A stretch of DNA of 6,052 bases, from positions 1-6,052 of the forward strand of contig JAJZDO010000439.1 of assembly GCA_021805955.1 (NCBI GenBank), read 5' to 3'. Made by a program: the position numbers and the translations under genes. The notes under the pieces are model-generated. The model worked only from the letters and a program-made list of their open reading frames with translations, was not told the DNA's origin and made no database searches. Positions 1 through 6,052 of the stretch are shown here, piece after piece. This DNA comes from Acidobacteriota bacterium. GTDB lineage: Bacteria > Acidobacteriota > Terriglobia > Terriglobales > Acidobacteriaceae. Position 1 is the first letter of the stretch. Each line of letters begins with the position of its first letter.

Positions 1-1
1 T

Positions 2-3000
2 TGCGCGCTCCTCATTATCCTGGCCGGCGTGGTCGTCATCCCCAGCTTGCCCATCTCGCTCTATCCGCAGCTGGCGCCTCCGCAGGTAACGGTAACAGCC
101 ACGTATGTGGGAGCCAGCGCGCAGGAGGTGGAGTCCGCCGTCACAATTCCTCTGGAAGAATCCATTAACGGCGTCGAGGGCATGGACTACATGACCTCCA
201 GCAGCAGCAATAGCGGAGTCAGCACGATCACGATCACCTTCAAGACCGGCTATGACCTGAATATCGCCGCAGTCGATGTGCAAAACCGTGTCGCCAGCGC
301 CCAGGGGCAGCTTCCAGCCACAGTCAACAGCTATGGCGTCGAGATTAATAAAGCCAACAACAATTTTGTTTTTGGCGCAGGATTTTACGCGGACCACGGC
401 CAATACTCCAACCAGTTCATCAGCAATTACGTGGATGTCTACGTCGCCGATGCGATCAAGCGTGTGCCTGGGGTCGGCAACACGATGATCTTTGGCGAGC
501 GCAAATACGCCATGCGTCTTTGGCTGGATCCCGTGAAAATGGCGGCACGCGCCCTGACCGCAACGGACGTGGTCACCGCCCTGCAACAACAAAACGTCGA
601 GATCGCAGCCGGACAGTTGGGAGCGCCACCAGCCGACCCGAAGCAGCAGTATCAGATTGCCGTCAATGTCCTCGGGCGACTGACCGCTCCACAACAGTTC
701 GACAATATTGTCCTGAAGAATACGACGAACGGGATCGTGCTGCTGAAAGACGTTGGGCACGCGGAACTTGGAGCTCAAACATACGCAACCGATCTGAAAT
801 ATAACGGCTTCAGCGCGGTAGGCATGGGCGTCCAGCAATTGAGCAACGCGAATGCTCTGGCGGTTGATCGCGAGGCGAAGGCAGAACTGGCAAAATTGGC
901 CAAGTCCTTCCCGCCCGGCTTGAAATATCAGATCGCATTCGATACGACCACGGTGGTCGGCGACTCGATCCGCGAAGTGCTGAAGACCCTGGCTGAAGCC
1001 ATCTTGATTGTCATCATCGTTATCTTCTTTTTTCTGCAGGATTGGCGAGCCACCATCATTCCGGCCGTCACAATTCCGGTTTCGTTGATCGGCACATTTG
1101 CCTTCATTAAAGTGTTCGATTTTTCGATCAACTCGCTGACACTGTTTGGAATCACTCTCGCCACGGGGTTGGTCGTGGACGATGCGATTGTGGTGATCGA
1201 GAATGTGCAGCGACACATCACCGAGGGAGCGACCGACGCGCATCAAGCGACCTCCGATGCCATGGGAGAAGTGACCAGCGCGGTCATTGCCACTTCCCTG
1301 GTCTTGATTGCGGTGTTTGTGCCGGTATCCTTCTTTCCAGGGACCACGGGCATCCTGTATCGCCAGTTTGCTTTGACGATTGCGTTTTCCATTGGAATTT
1401 CCGCATTCAATGCGCTGACGCTGTCCCCCGCCTTGTCGGCCATTCTGCTGCGGCGGGAAAAAATCCATCACGGACTCTTACATGCCGTGGATCGGGGCAT
1501 CAAGGCTACATCCAGTGGATATGCGCGCAGCATTCATTCGGTATTGCGTTGGCGGTATGTCTTGGTTCTGCTCTTCCTGGCCGGGCTGGCCGCAACCGTG
1601 TACATGTATCGGCATGTGCCTACCGCCTTTGTGCCCCAGGAAGACCAGGGCTTGATTTTTCTGCAGATCCAGGCCCCTCCCGGCGCATCGCTTTCCTATA
1701 CGGACGGACTCGCAGCGCAGGCGGGAGCCATTTTGGCACGGCAGCCCGAGATTGCAGGTTCCTTCGCGGTAACAGGATTCAGTTTTTCCGGTGCCGCATC
1801 GAACTACGGCATCATCTTTGCAGCTCTCAAACCATTTTCCCAGCGGAAGGGTTCGCAGCATTCCGCCGCAGCCCTGGTGGGACGCCTGCGAGGGCAACTA
1901 TTCGCCATTCCGGGTGGGCTGGTCATACCGTTTGAGCCCCCGGCGATTCAGGGTATCGGCAGTTTTGGCGGCTTCCAGTTCGAACTGCAGGACACCGGGC
2001 AGAATACGCTTACAGATCTTGCACGCATCGCCAACCAGATTGTGGCCACCAGCCGGCAAAGCAAGCAACTCGCTGGACTTTTCACGCCATTTACCGCGAA
2101 CGATCCGCTGGTCCAAGTCAGTATTGATCGAGAAAAGGCCCAGGTCCTGAACGTTCCGCTGAACCAGATCAGCGACGCGCTGCAGGTCTACATGGGTTCG
2201 GCGTACGTCAATAACTTCATCTTCAACAACCGCTCGTATCAGGTGTATGTGCAAGCGGACAAAAACTTTCGTCGCAACGCACAGGACCTGCGATCGTTTT
2301 ATGTGCGCTCCGGCAGCGGGCAGATGGTTCCCCTCGACAGCCTTGTCACGCTCGTCAATACTTCCGGGCCACAGGTCATCAGTCATTACAACCTGTTTCG
2401 ATCAGCGGAAATCGACGGCTCTTCTGCGCCGGGCATCAGCACGGGCCAGGGCCTGACCGCGATGGAGCAGTTGGCCACGAAGAATATAGTGCAAGGCATG
2501 CAATATTCCTGGACGGGACTGGCACTGCAGGAAATCGAATCCGGCAACAAGGCGGCCATCATTTTTGGACTTGGAATCCTGGTGGTCTATCTGACCCTGG
2601 CTGCGCTCTATGAAAGTTTTGTGTTGCCGTTCATCATCCTGCTGTCCGTGCCCATGGCCGTCCTGGGAGCCCTGGCAGCGGTGTCGTGGCGCGGTCTGTC
2701 CGACGACGTCTACTGCCAAATCGGTCTGGTCATGTTGATCGGCCTGGCTGCAAAGAATGCAATTCTGATTGTGGAATTCGCCGAGCAGTTGCGCAAACGG
2801 GGCCGTTCCATTGCAGACGCAGCCATGGAGGCTGCCGAATTACGCCTGCGTCCCATTTTGATGACGTCGTTTGCGTTTATTCTCGGCATTTTGCCGTTGT
2901 CATTCGCCAGCGGCGCGGGCCAAGCCGGACGCCATTCGATCGGCACCACCATTATTGGCGGAATGCTGGTATCGACCGTGTTGAATCTCTTTTTTATCCC

Positions 3001-3097
3001 TGTGCTCTACGTGATCACAAAAACAATTCTGGAAAAGATTGGCGGCAACGGTCCTGCGCGATCGCAGCCAAAGACCATTGAGGCATCCACCCACTGA
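2..3097 (+). CDS. RND efflux transporter, HAE-1/AcrB-like inner-membrane pump (5'-partial)
   Basis: This is a proton-driven drug/solvent exporter of the AcrB/MexB class. It would sit in the inner membrane and work as a trimer with a periplasmic adaptor and an outer-membrane channel. The frame is open from base 2. By alignment from memory to AcrB, about 15 residues (start of TM1) are missing, so the full protein would be near 1046 residues, the normal HAE-1 length. Numbered from base 2, the proton-relay residues are all present: Asp393 and Asp394 (motif VVDDAIVV), Lys918 (AAKNAILIVEF), Arg948 and Thr955 (LRLRPILMT), matching AcrB D407, D408, K940, R971 and T978. TM2-TM6 begin near residue 328 and TM8-TM12 near 848, with two large periplasmic porter/docking loops in the usual places. 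There is no frameshift or internal stop. The adaptor gene is presumably upstream; no outer-membrane factor follows, since the next gene is convergent. The family call is firm. The substrate cannot be read from sequence, so no gene symbol is given. Confidence 0.97.
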   Translation, partial: CALLIILAGVVVIPSLPISLYPQLAPPQVTVTATYVGASAQEVESAVTIPLEESINGVEGMDYMTSSSSNSGVSTITITFKTGYDLNIAAVDVQNRVASAQGQLPATVNSYGVEINKANNNFVFGAGFYADHGQYSNQFISNYVDVYVADAIKRVPGVGNTMIFGERKYAMRLWLDPVKMAARALTATDVVTALQQQNVEIAAGQLGAPPADPKQQYQIAVNVLGRLTAPQQFDNIVLKNTTNGIVLLKDVGHAELGAQTYATDLKYNGFSAVGMGVQQLSNANALAVDREAKAELAKLAKSFPPGLKYQIAFDTTTVVGDSIREVLKTLAEAILIVIIVIFFFLQDWRATIIPAVTIPVSLIGTFAFIKVFDFSINSLTLFGITLATGLVVDDAIVVIENVQRHITEGATDAHQATSDAMGEVTSAVIATSLVLIAVFVPVSFFPGTTGILYRQFALTIAFSIGISAFNALTLSPALSAILLRREKIHHGLLHAVDRGIKATSSGYARSIHSVLRWRYVLVLLFLAGLAATVYMYRHVPTAFVPQEDQGLIFLQIQAPPGASLSYTDGLAAQAGAILARQPEIAGSFAVTGFSFSGAASNYGIIFAALKPFSQRKGSQHSAAALVGRLRGQLFAIPGGLVIPFEPPAIQGIGSFGGFQFELQDTGQNTLTDLARIANQIVATSRQSKQLAGLFTPFTANDPLVQVSIDREKAQVLNVPLNQISDALQVYMGSAYVNNFIFNNRSYQVYVQADKNFRRNAQDLRSFYVRSGSGQMVPLDSLVTLVNTSGPQVISHYNLFRSAEIDGSSAPGISTGQGLTAMEQLATKNIVQGMQYSWTGLALQEIESGNKAAIIFGLGILVVYLTLAALYESFVLPFIILLSVPMAVLGALAAVSWRGLSDDVYCQIGLVMLIGLAAKNAILIVEFAEQLRKRGRSIADAAMEAAELRLRPILMTSFAFILGILPLSFASGAGQAGRHSIGTTIIGGMLVSTVLNLFFIPVLYVITKTILEKIGGNGPARSQPKTIEASTH

Positions 3098-3127
3098 GGC
3101 GGCATTCTCGATCCGCAATCCACGCTG

Positions 3128-3712
3128 TTACTTGGACTTGCGATTGAGAAACTGAAGCACCGCAGCCATCACTTTGTCGCAGGATTCTTTGGGGCTTTCG
3201 ACGCCCGTCAAGCATTCCACATCGGCAGATTCAGGGGCTTCATAGGGATCGTCGATTCCAGTGAATCCGTGAATCATGCCGATGCGGGCCTTATGGTAGA
3301 GTCCCTTGGGGTCGCGCTGCTCGCAAACCGCCAACGGTGCATTCACATATACTTCAATAAAATTGCCGACGATGGATCGCGCTTCTTCCCGACTGCTTCT
3401 GTACGGTGAGATCGCCGCCACCAAAACGATCTTTCCATGATGTGTGAGCAATTTTGCGACATGCGCGATTCGCCGGATATTTTCTTTTCTGTCCGCCTCG
3501 GAGAACCCAAGATCCTTACATAGGTGCTTCCGGATGACGTCTCCATCGAGCACTTCCACTTCGATGTCTCGCGTTGCCAATTCCATCTGGACGTAGCGAC
3601 AGATGGTCGTTTTGCCAGCGCCGCTGAGCCCTGTGAACCAGACAGTCAAGCCAGATCTCGATTTTCCACGCGAGACTGCACGTTCCCTACCCACACGTTT
3701 TTCCTTGCCCAT
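3128..3712 (-). CDS. cysC: Adenylylsulfate (APS) kinase
   Basis: The enzyme phosphorylates adenosine 5'-phosphosulfate with ATP to give PAPS, the sulfate donor for sulfotransferases and for PAPS-dependent sulfate reduction; it acts in the cytoplasm. The 194-residue product is close to the usual CysC length. Visible motifs: Walker A GLSGAGKT at 28-35, LDGD at 55-58 followed by Arg61 and DLGFSEADR (67-75), the ISPYRS segment at 101-106 with the Ser102 that corresponds to the phosphoserine site of E. coli CysC, and the family signature FTGIDDPYEAP at 150-160. All expected active-site elements are intact. The start at 3712 has a weak GGAAA eight bases upstream and leaves a basic 20-residue leader before the domain. 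The frame stays open far upstream; an ATG at 3856 has a better AAAGG seven bases away and would give 242 residues. It is convergent with the RND gene (30-base gap) and divergent from the gene at 4149. No ATP sulfurylase gene is in view. Function is very sure; the start is not. Confidence 0.96.
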   Translation of the reverse strand: MGKEKRVGRERAVSRGKSRSGLTVWFTGLSGAGKTTICRYVQMELATRDIEVEVLDGDVIRKHLCKDLGFSEADRKENIRRIAHVAKLLTHHGKIVLVAAISPYRSSREEARSIVGNFIEVYVNAPLAVCEQRDPKGLYHKARIGMIHGFTGIDDPYEAPESADVECLTGVESPKESCDKVMAAVLQFLNRKSK

Positions 3713-3866
3713 AGAGTAGGTTTCCGAAATCAATCCTGATTCGAGAGGTCCAATCTGTGACGTCCTGTTGCGTTTGCTGATGGTTTCATGTTCACGTTGC
3801 AGAGCGAAGCGATTTAATGTTTGCGTCGAGGCCAGTCTTAGATTCGTTTTCTGCATCGTCCAACCT

Positions 3867-3896
3867 TTGACAAGCCGCGAATCGCTCTGATGCAAT
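3867..3896 (+). promoter_or_regulatory. Candidate sigma-70 promoter for the 4149 operon
   Basis: A perfect -35 hexamer TTGACA lies at 3867-3872. After an 18-base spacer comes TGCAAT (3891-3896, four of six matches to TATAAT), preceded by TG at 3888-3889 as in an extended -10. Transcription would run toward the gene at 4149 with a leader of roughly 245 bases, which is long. The -35 overlaps the AAAGG that could serve the alternative cysC start at 3856 on the other strand, so the promoter and the longer cysC are in mild conflict. The assignment rests on motif match alone. Confidence 0.4.
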
Positions 3897-3923
3897 ATAA
3901 ATCTTAACCCGTCTTCCGCGTAA

Positions 3924-4121
3924 CTAATATTCATTTTCGAAACGATTTGCGACAGCTGCATCCGAAAAGTATTGCCGTCCTTTCGAGGGGGCAAGCGTCT
4001 CGGGGATGCGCTCCCGCGCGGCCCTGTATTTCTCGGGATTGCAGTTCGCACCGATGCCGGCGATCGGACGCGGTCCCGATCCAATGAACGCCGAGCAGAG
4101 CGCCGCATGACAACGTATCAT
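3924..4121 (-). CDS. Doubtful small ORF or gene remnant, unrecognised
   Basis: An ATG at 4121 opens 65 codons ending with TAG at 3924. The middle part, from about 4105 to 3985, has very high G/C at third positions and reads as plausible protein (for example NPEKYRAARERIPETL, residues 28-43). The region around it is otherwise without a gene. There is no Shine-Dalgarno sequence before the ATG, nor before the GTG at 4142. I recognise no family. The plus strand over the same bases is also open (3928 to about 4110) with high GC3, so the composition may simply reflect local GC richness. It could be the tail of a degraded gene, an orphan small protein, or chance. Confidence 0.2.
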   Translation of the reverse strand: MIRCHAALCSAFIGSGPRPIAGIGANCNPEKYRAARERIPETLAPSKGRQYFSDAAVANRFENEY

Positions 4122-4148
4122 CGCAAGTAAGATAGTGAGCACATTGAA

Positions 4149-5012
4149 ATGAGCAAAAGCCGCGAAAGCAAAGACGCTGAGCGCAATAACTACGTTCTGG
4201 TTGTCTTCGACAGTTGCCGCTACGACTCGTTTATGCGGGCGCGGCCGCGCACCATGCGAAAGCTGGGCCCAGTCGAGCGCAAATGGTCCTATGCCTCGTG
4301 GACGGCGCCTTCGCACTTCAATCTGCTGATGGGACTGATGCCCCACAGCAGCCCGAAGCACATTTTCGCGTCGGAATATTACAAGACCGAGTTTCTGAAA
4401 TATAACCAGCGCCTTGGCTGCGAGGACCTGAAGTTTCAGTCGCTGGTGCCGCAGTTGTATCTGCCTCCCTTCCTGAAAAACACGCTGGGATACGCAACCC
4501 ATGCGAGGGTTTCGCTGCCGGTGTTAAACCCGAAAACTCCCATCAATCTCGGCTTCGATAGCTTTCGCTTGATGGACAAGCACAATGACATGCGGGCCAT
4601 GGTGCGCGAAATGCATTTCTCTGAAGAGCGGCCGTCCTTCTGGGTGCTAAACGTGGGCGAGACGCACTATCCCTATGCGTTGCCCGGGGAATCGGAAGAA
4701 GACTGGCCCAGGATTCATGGCGTTCATGGCGTCTTCAAGCACCTGCAGGATCCCGTTGTTGGCGGAAAGCTGAAGGGCACGCGATTCTTCAATCAGAAAA
4801 AAATGGACGATCTGCGTCATCGGCAAATTGCTGCGGTGAAGTATCTCGATGTTGTGGTTGAAGAGCTGTTCGATCTGGTTCCAAAAAATACCTACATCAC
4901 CATTACCTCCGACCATGGAGAGCTATTCGGAGAGGATGGATATTTCGGCCACGGACCCGTGCAGCACCCAAAAGTGCTGGAGGTTCCGTTTCTCGAAGGG
5001 AAGCTGCGGTGA
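4149..5012 (+). CDS. Short sulfatase-like metalloenzyme (alkaline phosphatase superfamily), Thr at nucleophile site
   Basis: A 287-residue member of the sulfatase/alkaline-phosphatase fold. The metal-site elements are visible: VVFDSCRYDSF at 18-28 with Asp21, the nucleophile segment WTAPSH at 51-56, HYPY at 173-176, and SDHGELF at 254-260 with Asp255 and His256, then His268 in FGHG. At the position of the formylglycine Cys of true sulfatases (C-x-P-S-R) it has Thr52, and His56 replaces the Arg. It is therefore more likely a phosphohydrolase or phospho-group transferase than a sulfatase; the substrate is unknown. There is no signal peptide or membrane segment, so it is predicted cytoplasmic. 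It is short for the superfamily (usually 400 or more), ending soon after the VPF strand. The start is well fixed: an in-frame TAA lies at 4128-4130 and any later Met would remove Asp21. GTGAG nine bases before the ATG is a weak ribosome site. Its stop overlaps the next start, showing one operon. Fold is confident, activity is not. Confidence 0.85.
   Translation: MSKSRESKDAERNNYVLVVFDSCRYDSFMRARPRTMRKLGPVERKWSYASWTAPSHFNLLMGLMPHSSPKHIFASEYYKTEFLKYNQRLGCEDLKFQSLVPQLYLPPFLKNTLGYATHARVSLPVLNPKTPINLGFDSFRLMDKHNDMRAMVREMHFSEERPSFWVLNVGETHYPYALPGESEEDWPRIHGVHGVFKHLQDPVVGGKLKGTRFFNQKKMDDLRHRQIAAVKYLDVVVEELFDLVPKNTYITITSDHGELFGEDGYFGHGPVQHPKVLEVPFLEGKLR
4714..4731 (+). repeat. Tandem 9-bp duplication inside the sulfatase-like gene
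   Basis: The unit TTCATGGCG occurs twice in direct succession. It keeps the frame and encodes a repeated His-Gly-Val at residues 190-195. It lies in the variable stretch between the HYPY and SDHGE motifs and is probably a small slippage duplication with no functional weight. Confidence 0.8.
4995..5000 (+). promoter_or_regulatory. Ribosome binding site fixing the GTG start at 5009
   Basis: GAAGGG lies within the last codons of the upstream gene, eight bases before the GTG at 5009. This is good Shine-Dalgarno spacing. It decides the start of the phosphodiesterase gene, which begins with GTG and overlaps the upstream TGA by GTGA. This is the classic arrangement for translational coupling. Confidence 0.8.
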
Positions 5013-6052
5013 GACGCTCCCTGCACCTATTTCCCTGCATCTCCGCAAAGGATGCGGCGCTGGCACTGGCAGCAACTGCGGGATGGTTCGTCATCGCGCA
5101 TCACAACCCGCATGCGGTCCAACTCGCGTATATCGGGCCCGGTTCCGGTTTTGCGTTTATCAGTTCGTTCTTGACGCTGATTGTCGGATTTTTTGCCAGC
5201 TTGCTGTCTTTTTTGAGCTGGCCCTTTCGCATGGTATGGCGCACGCTGCGACGCCACAAGGGTTTTCGCGATGCCAAGGTAAAGAAGATTATTTTCCTCG
5301 GACTGGATGGGCTGGATCCTGGCCTAACGGAGCGCTACATCGCCGAGGGCAAGCTGCCAAATCTGAAGAAACTTGTCGAGACCGGCAGCTATCATCGTCT
5401 GCGAACGACGTTCCCTTCCCTGTCTCCAGTCGCGTGGTCCACATTTGCTACTGGAGTTAGTCCGGCGAAACATAACATTTTCGATTTTCTGGATCGCAGC
5501 CTGAAAACCTACTTGCCACAGCTTTCTTCCGCGCGTGTGGAACGGCCGCGAAAGGTTCTGCGCCTGGGCCGGCTGCGCATTCCCACCTCCAGCCCGACGG
5601 TCGAGCTGCTGCGCAAAAGCAAACCCTTCTGGAAAATTCTTGGCGAGCACGGGATTGATTGCACCATTTTGCGGCTGCCGATTACATTCCCCCCGGAGAA
5701 GTTCGACGGAAAAATGCTCTCCGCTATGTCCACTCCAGATTTGAAGGGAACACAAGGAAGTTTTTCGCAGTTCACCACCCGCGTCGAAAAAACTACGTAT
5801 GAAAACGGCAGCCGCTATCCGCTGCGCCCCACCGACAACGGATTTGAAGGCGTCATTGAAGGCCCGCAGGATACGTTTCTCGCGGAGGAGCCGACCCTGC
5901 GTATTCCCTTCCAGCTAATTCGCAGGGAAAATACGCTGGAATTACGGGTACAGGAACACCGCGTGCAACTGAAACGCGGCGAATACACAGGCTGGCTGCA
6001 TCTCTCATTTCGAACGGTCGTCGGAGCCAAAGCCTGCGGCATCGTGCGGTTC
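5009..6052 (+). CDS. Membrane-anchored type I phosphodiesterase/nucleotide pyrophosphatase-like protein (3'-partial)
   Basis: 348 codons are visible and the frame is still open at the window edge. Residues 1-85 form a membrane module: a weak hydrophobic segment at about 16-31, the motif YIGPGSG at 41-47, a strong transmembrane segment at about 48-70, then a strongly basic stretch (74-93). The catalytic fold starts at IIFLGLDGLDP (94-104), where Asp100 should bind metal. TFPSLSPVAWSTFATG (134-149) is the nucleophile region, with Ser139 the most likely nucleophile by analogy; KHNIFDFL (154-161) follows, as in the phosphodiesterase/pyrophosphatase branch of the alkaline phosphatase superfamily. 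Residues about 255-348 look beta-rich and may be an insert before the second metal half-site, which must lie beyond the window. By positive charges flanking the helices, both ends would face the cytoplasm. Translation is coupled to the upstream gene. The family is confident; the substrate is unknown, and it could act on phosphodiesters, nucleotides or phospho-lipid-linked sugars. Confidence 0.85.
   Translation, partial: MRRSLHLFPCISAKDAALALAATAGWFVIAHHNPHAVQLAYIGPGSGFAFISSFLTLIVGFFASLLSFLSWPFRMVWRTLRRHKGFRDAKVKKIIFLGLDGLDPGLTERYIAEGKLPNLKKLVETGSYHRLRTTFPSLSPVAWSTFATGVSPAKHNIFDFLDRSLKTYLPQLSSARVERPRKVLRLGRLRIPTSSPTVELLRKSKPFWKILGEHGIDCTILRLPITFPPEKFDGKMLSAMSTPDLKGTQGSFSQFTTRVEKTTYENGSRYPLRPTDNGFEGVIEGPQDTFLAEEPTLRIPFQLIRRENTLELRVQEHRVQLKRGEYTGWLHLSFRTVVGAKACGIVRF

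Larger units (their letters stand above)
3713..4148. other. Intergenic region between divergent cysC and sulfatase-like gene
   Basis: This 436-base stretch has no clearly recognisable gene. The half next to cysC (3713-3935) is noticeably more AT-rich than its surroundings. The half next to the sulfatase-like gene (about 3960-4110) is very GC-rich. The cysC frame stays open through almost all of it, which leaves room for a longer CysC N-terminus. It also holds a TTGACA-type promoter candidate on the + strand, a small minus-strand ORF, and a short inverted repeat (CCGAT at 4051-4055, ATCGG at 4063-4067). Transcription of both flanking genes should start here if 3712 is the true cysC start. Confidence 0.75.

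Noticed and set aside
1478..2719. Several long open frames on the minus strand and in other plus frames inside the RND gene
   Set aside because: They lie antisense or out of frame to a fully conserved RND protein, have no recognisable domains, and their compositions are typical of shadow frames in GC-rich coding DNA.
3098..3127. Possible shared terminator between the convergent RND and cysC genes (GCGG 3099-3102 / CCGC 3113-3116)
   Set aside because: The stem is only four pairs with a ten-base loop and there is no T-tract on either strand.
4107..4136. Second promoter candidate ATGACA ... TAAGAT/GATAGT close to the 4149 start
   Set aside because: With TAAGAT the spacer is only 15 bases; with GATAGT the start would fall within a few bases of the ATG. 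Both -10 matches are weak.
4149..5012. The idea that the 287-residue sulfatase-like gene is a truncated pseudogene
   Set aside because: Both metal half-sites are present, there is no internal stop or frameshift, and the natural stop is used to couple the next gene. The short form appears intended.
4849..5460. 203-residue open frame spanning the junction of the two phosphatase-superfamily genes, suggesting a frameshift fusion
   Set aside because: Its product is Cys/Arg-rich and matches no domain, while the two real frames carry intact motifs, a proper stop at 5012 and a GTG start with a ribosome site.
5027..5778. Minus-strand open frames opposite the phosphodiesterase gene
   Set aside because: They are antisense to conserved catalytic motifs and show no ribosome sites or protein-family features.

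Overview
The window holds three complete or near-complete genes, one gene cut by the right edge, and a 436-base stretch between divergent genes. Base composition is moderately GC-rich and the coding is dense. The mix is an HAE-1 type RND efflux pump, a lone APS kinase, and a coupled pair of alkaline-phosphatase-superfamily enzymes. This fits a Gram-negative, chromosome-like region. From codon use and gene content an Acidobacteriota-like host is plausible, but this is an impression and not a proof. No tRNA, rRNA, CRISPR array, insertion sequence or phage gene is visible.

Layout: (1) 2-3097, + strand, is the inner-membrane RND transporter, lacking only about the first 15 codons. All five residues of the AcrB-type proton relay are present. 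Its membrane-fusion partner, if it has one, must lie to the left of the window. (2) 3128-3712, - strand, is a complete adenylylsulfate kinase (cysC), convergent with the pump and separated from it by only 30 bases. (3) 3713-4148 separates cysC from the next gene. It holds a candidate sigma-70 promoter, an open frame continuous with cysC, and a doubtful 65-codon ORF. (4) 4149-5012, + strand, is a short sulfatase-like metalloenzyme with Thr where true sulfatases carry the formylglycine Cys. (5) 5009-6052 and beyond, + strand, is a type I phosphodiesterase/nucleotide-pyrophosphatase-like protein with an N-terminal membrane hairpin. It starts at a GTG that overlaps the previous stop codon (GTGA) behind a good Shine-Dalgarno sequence.

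How the genes may work together: the two phosphatase-superfamily genes are almost certainly one operon and are translationally coupled. cysC is divergent from them and makes PAPS, the donor for sulfotransferases. A sulfated or phosphorylated surface polymer or lipid is one possible shared theme, but no sulfotransferase or glycosyltransferase is inside the window. The pump looks functionally unrelated. The most interesting part is the coupled enzyme pair, because topology and the lack of signal peptides suggest that both catalytic domains sit in the cytoplasm.
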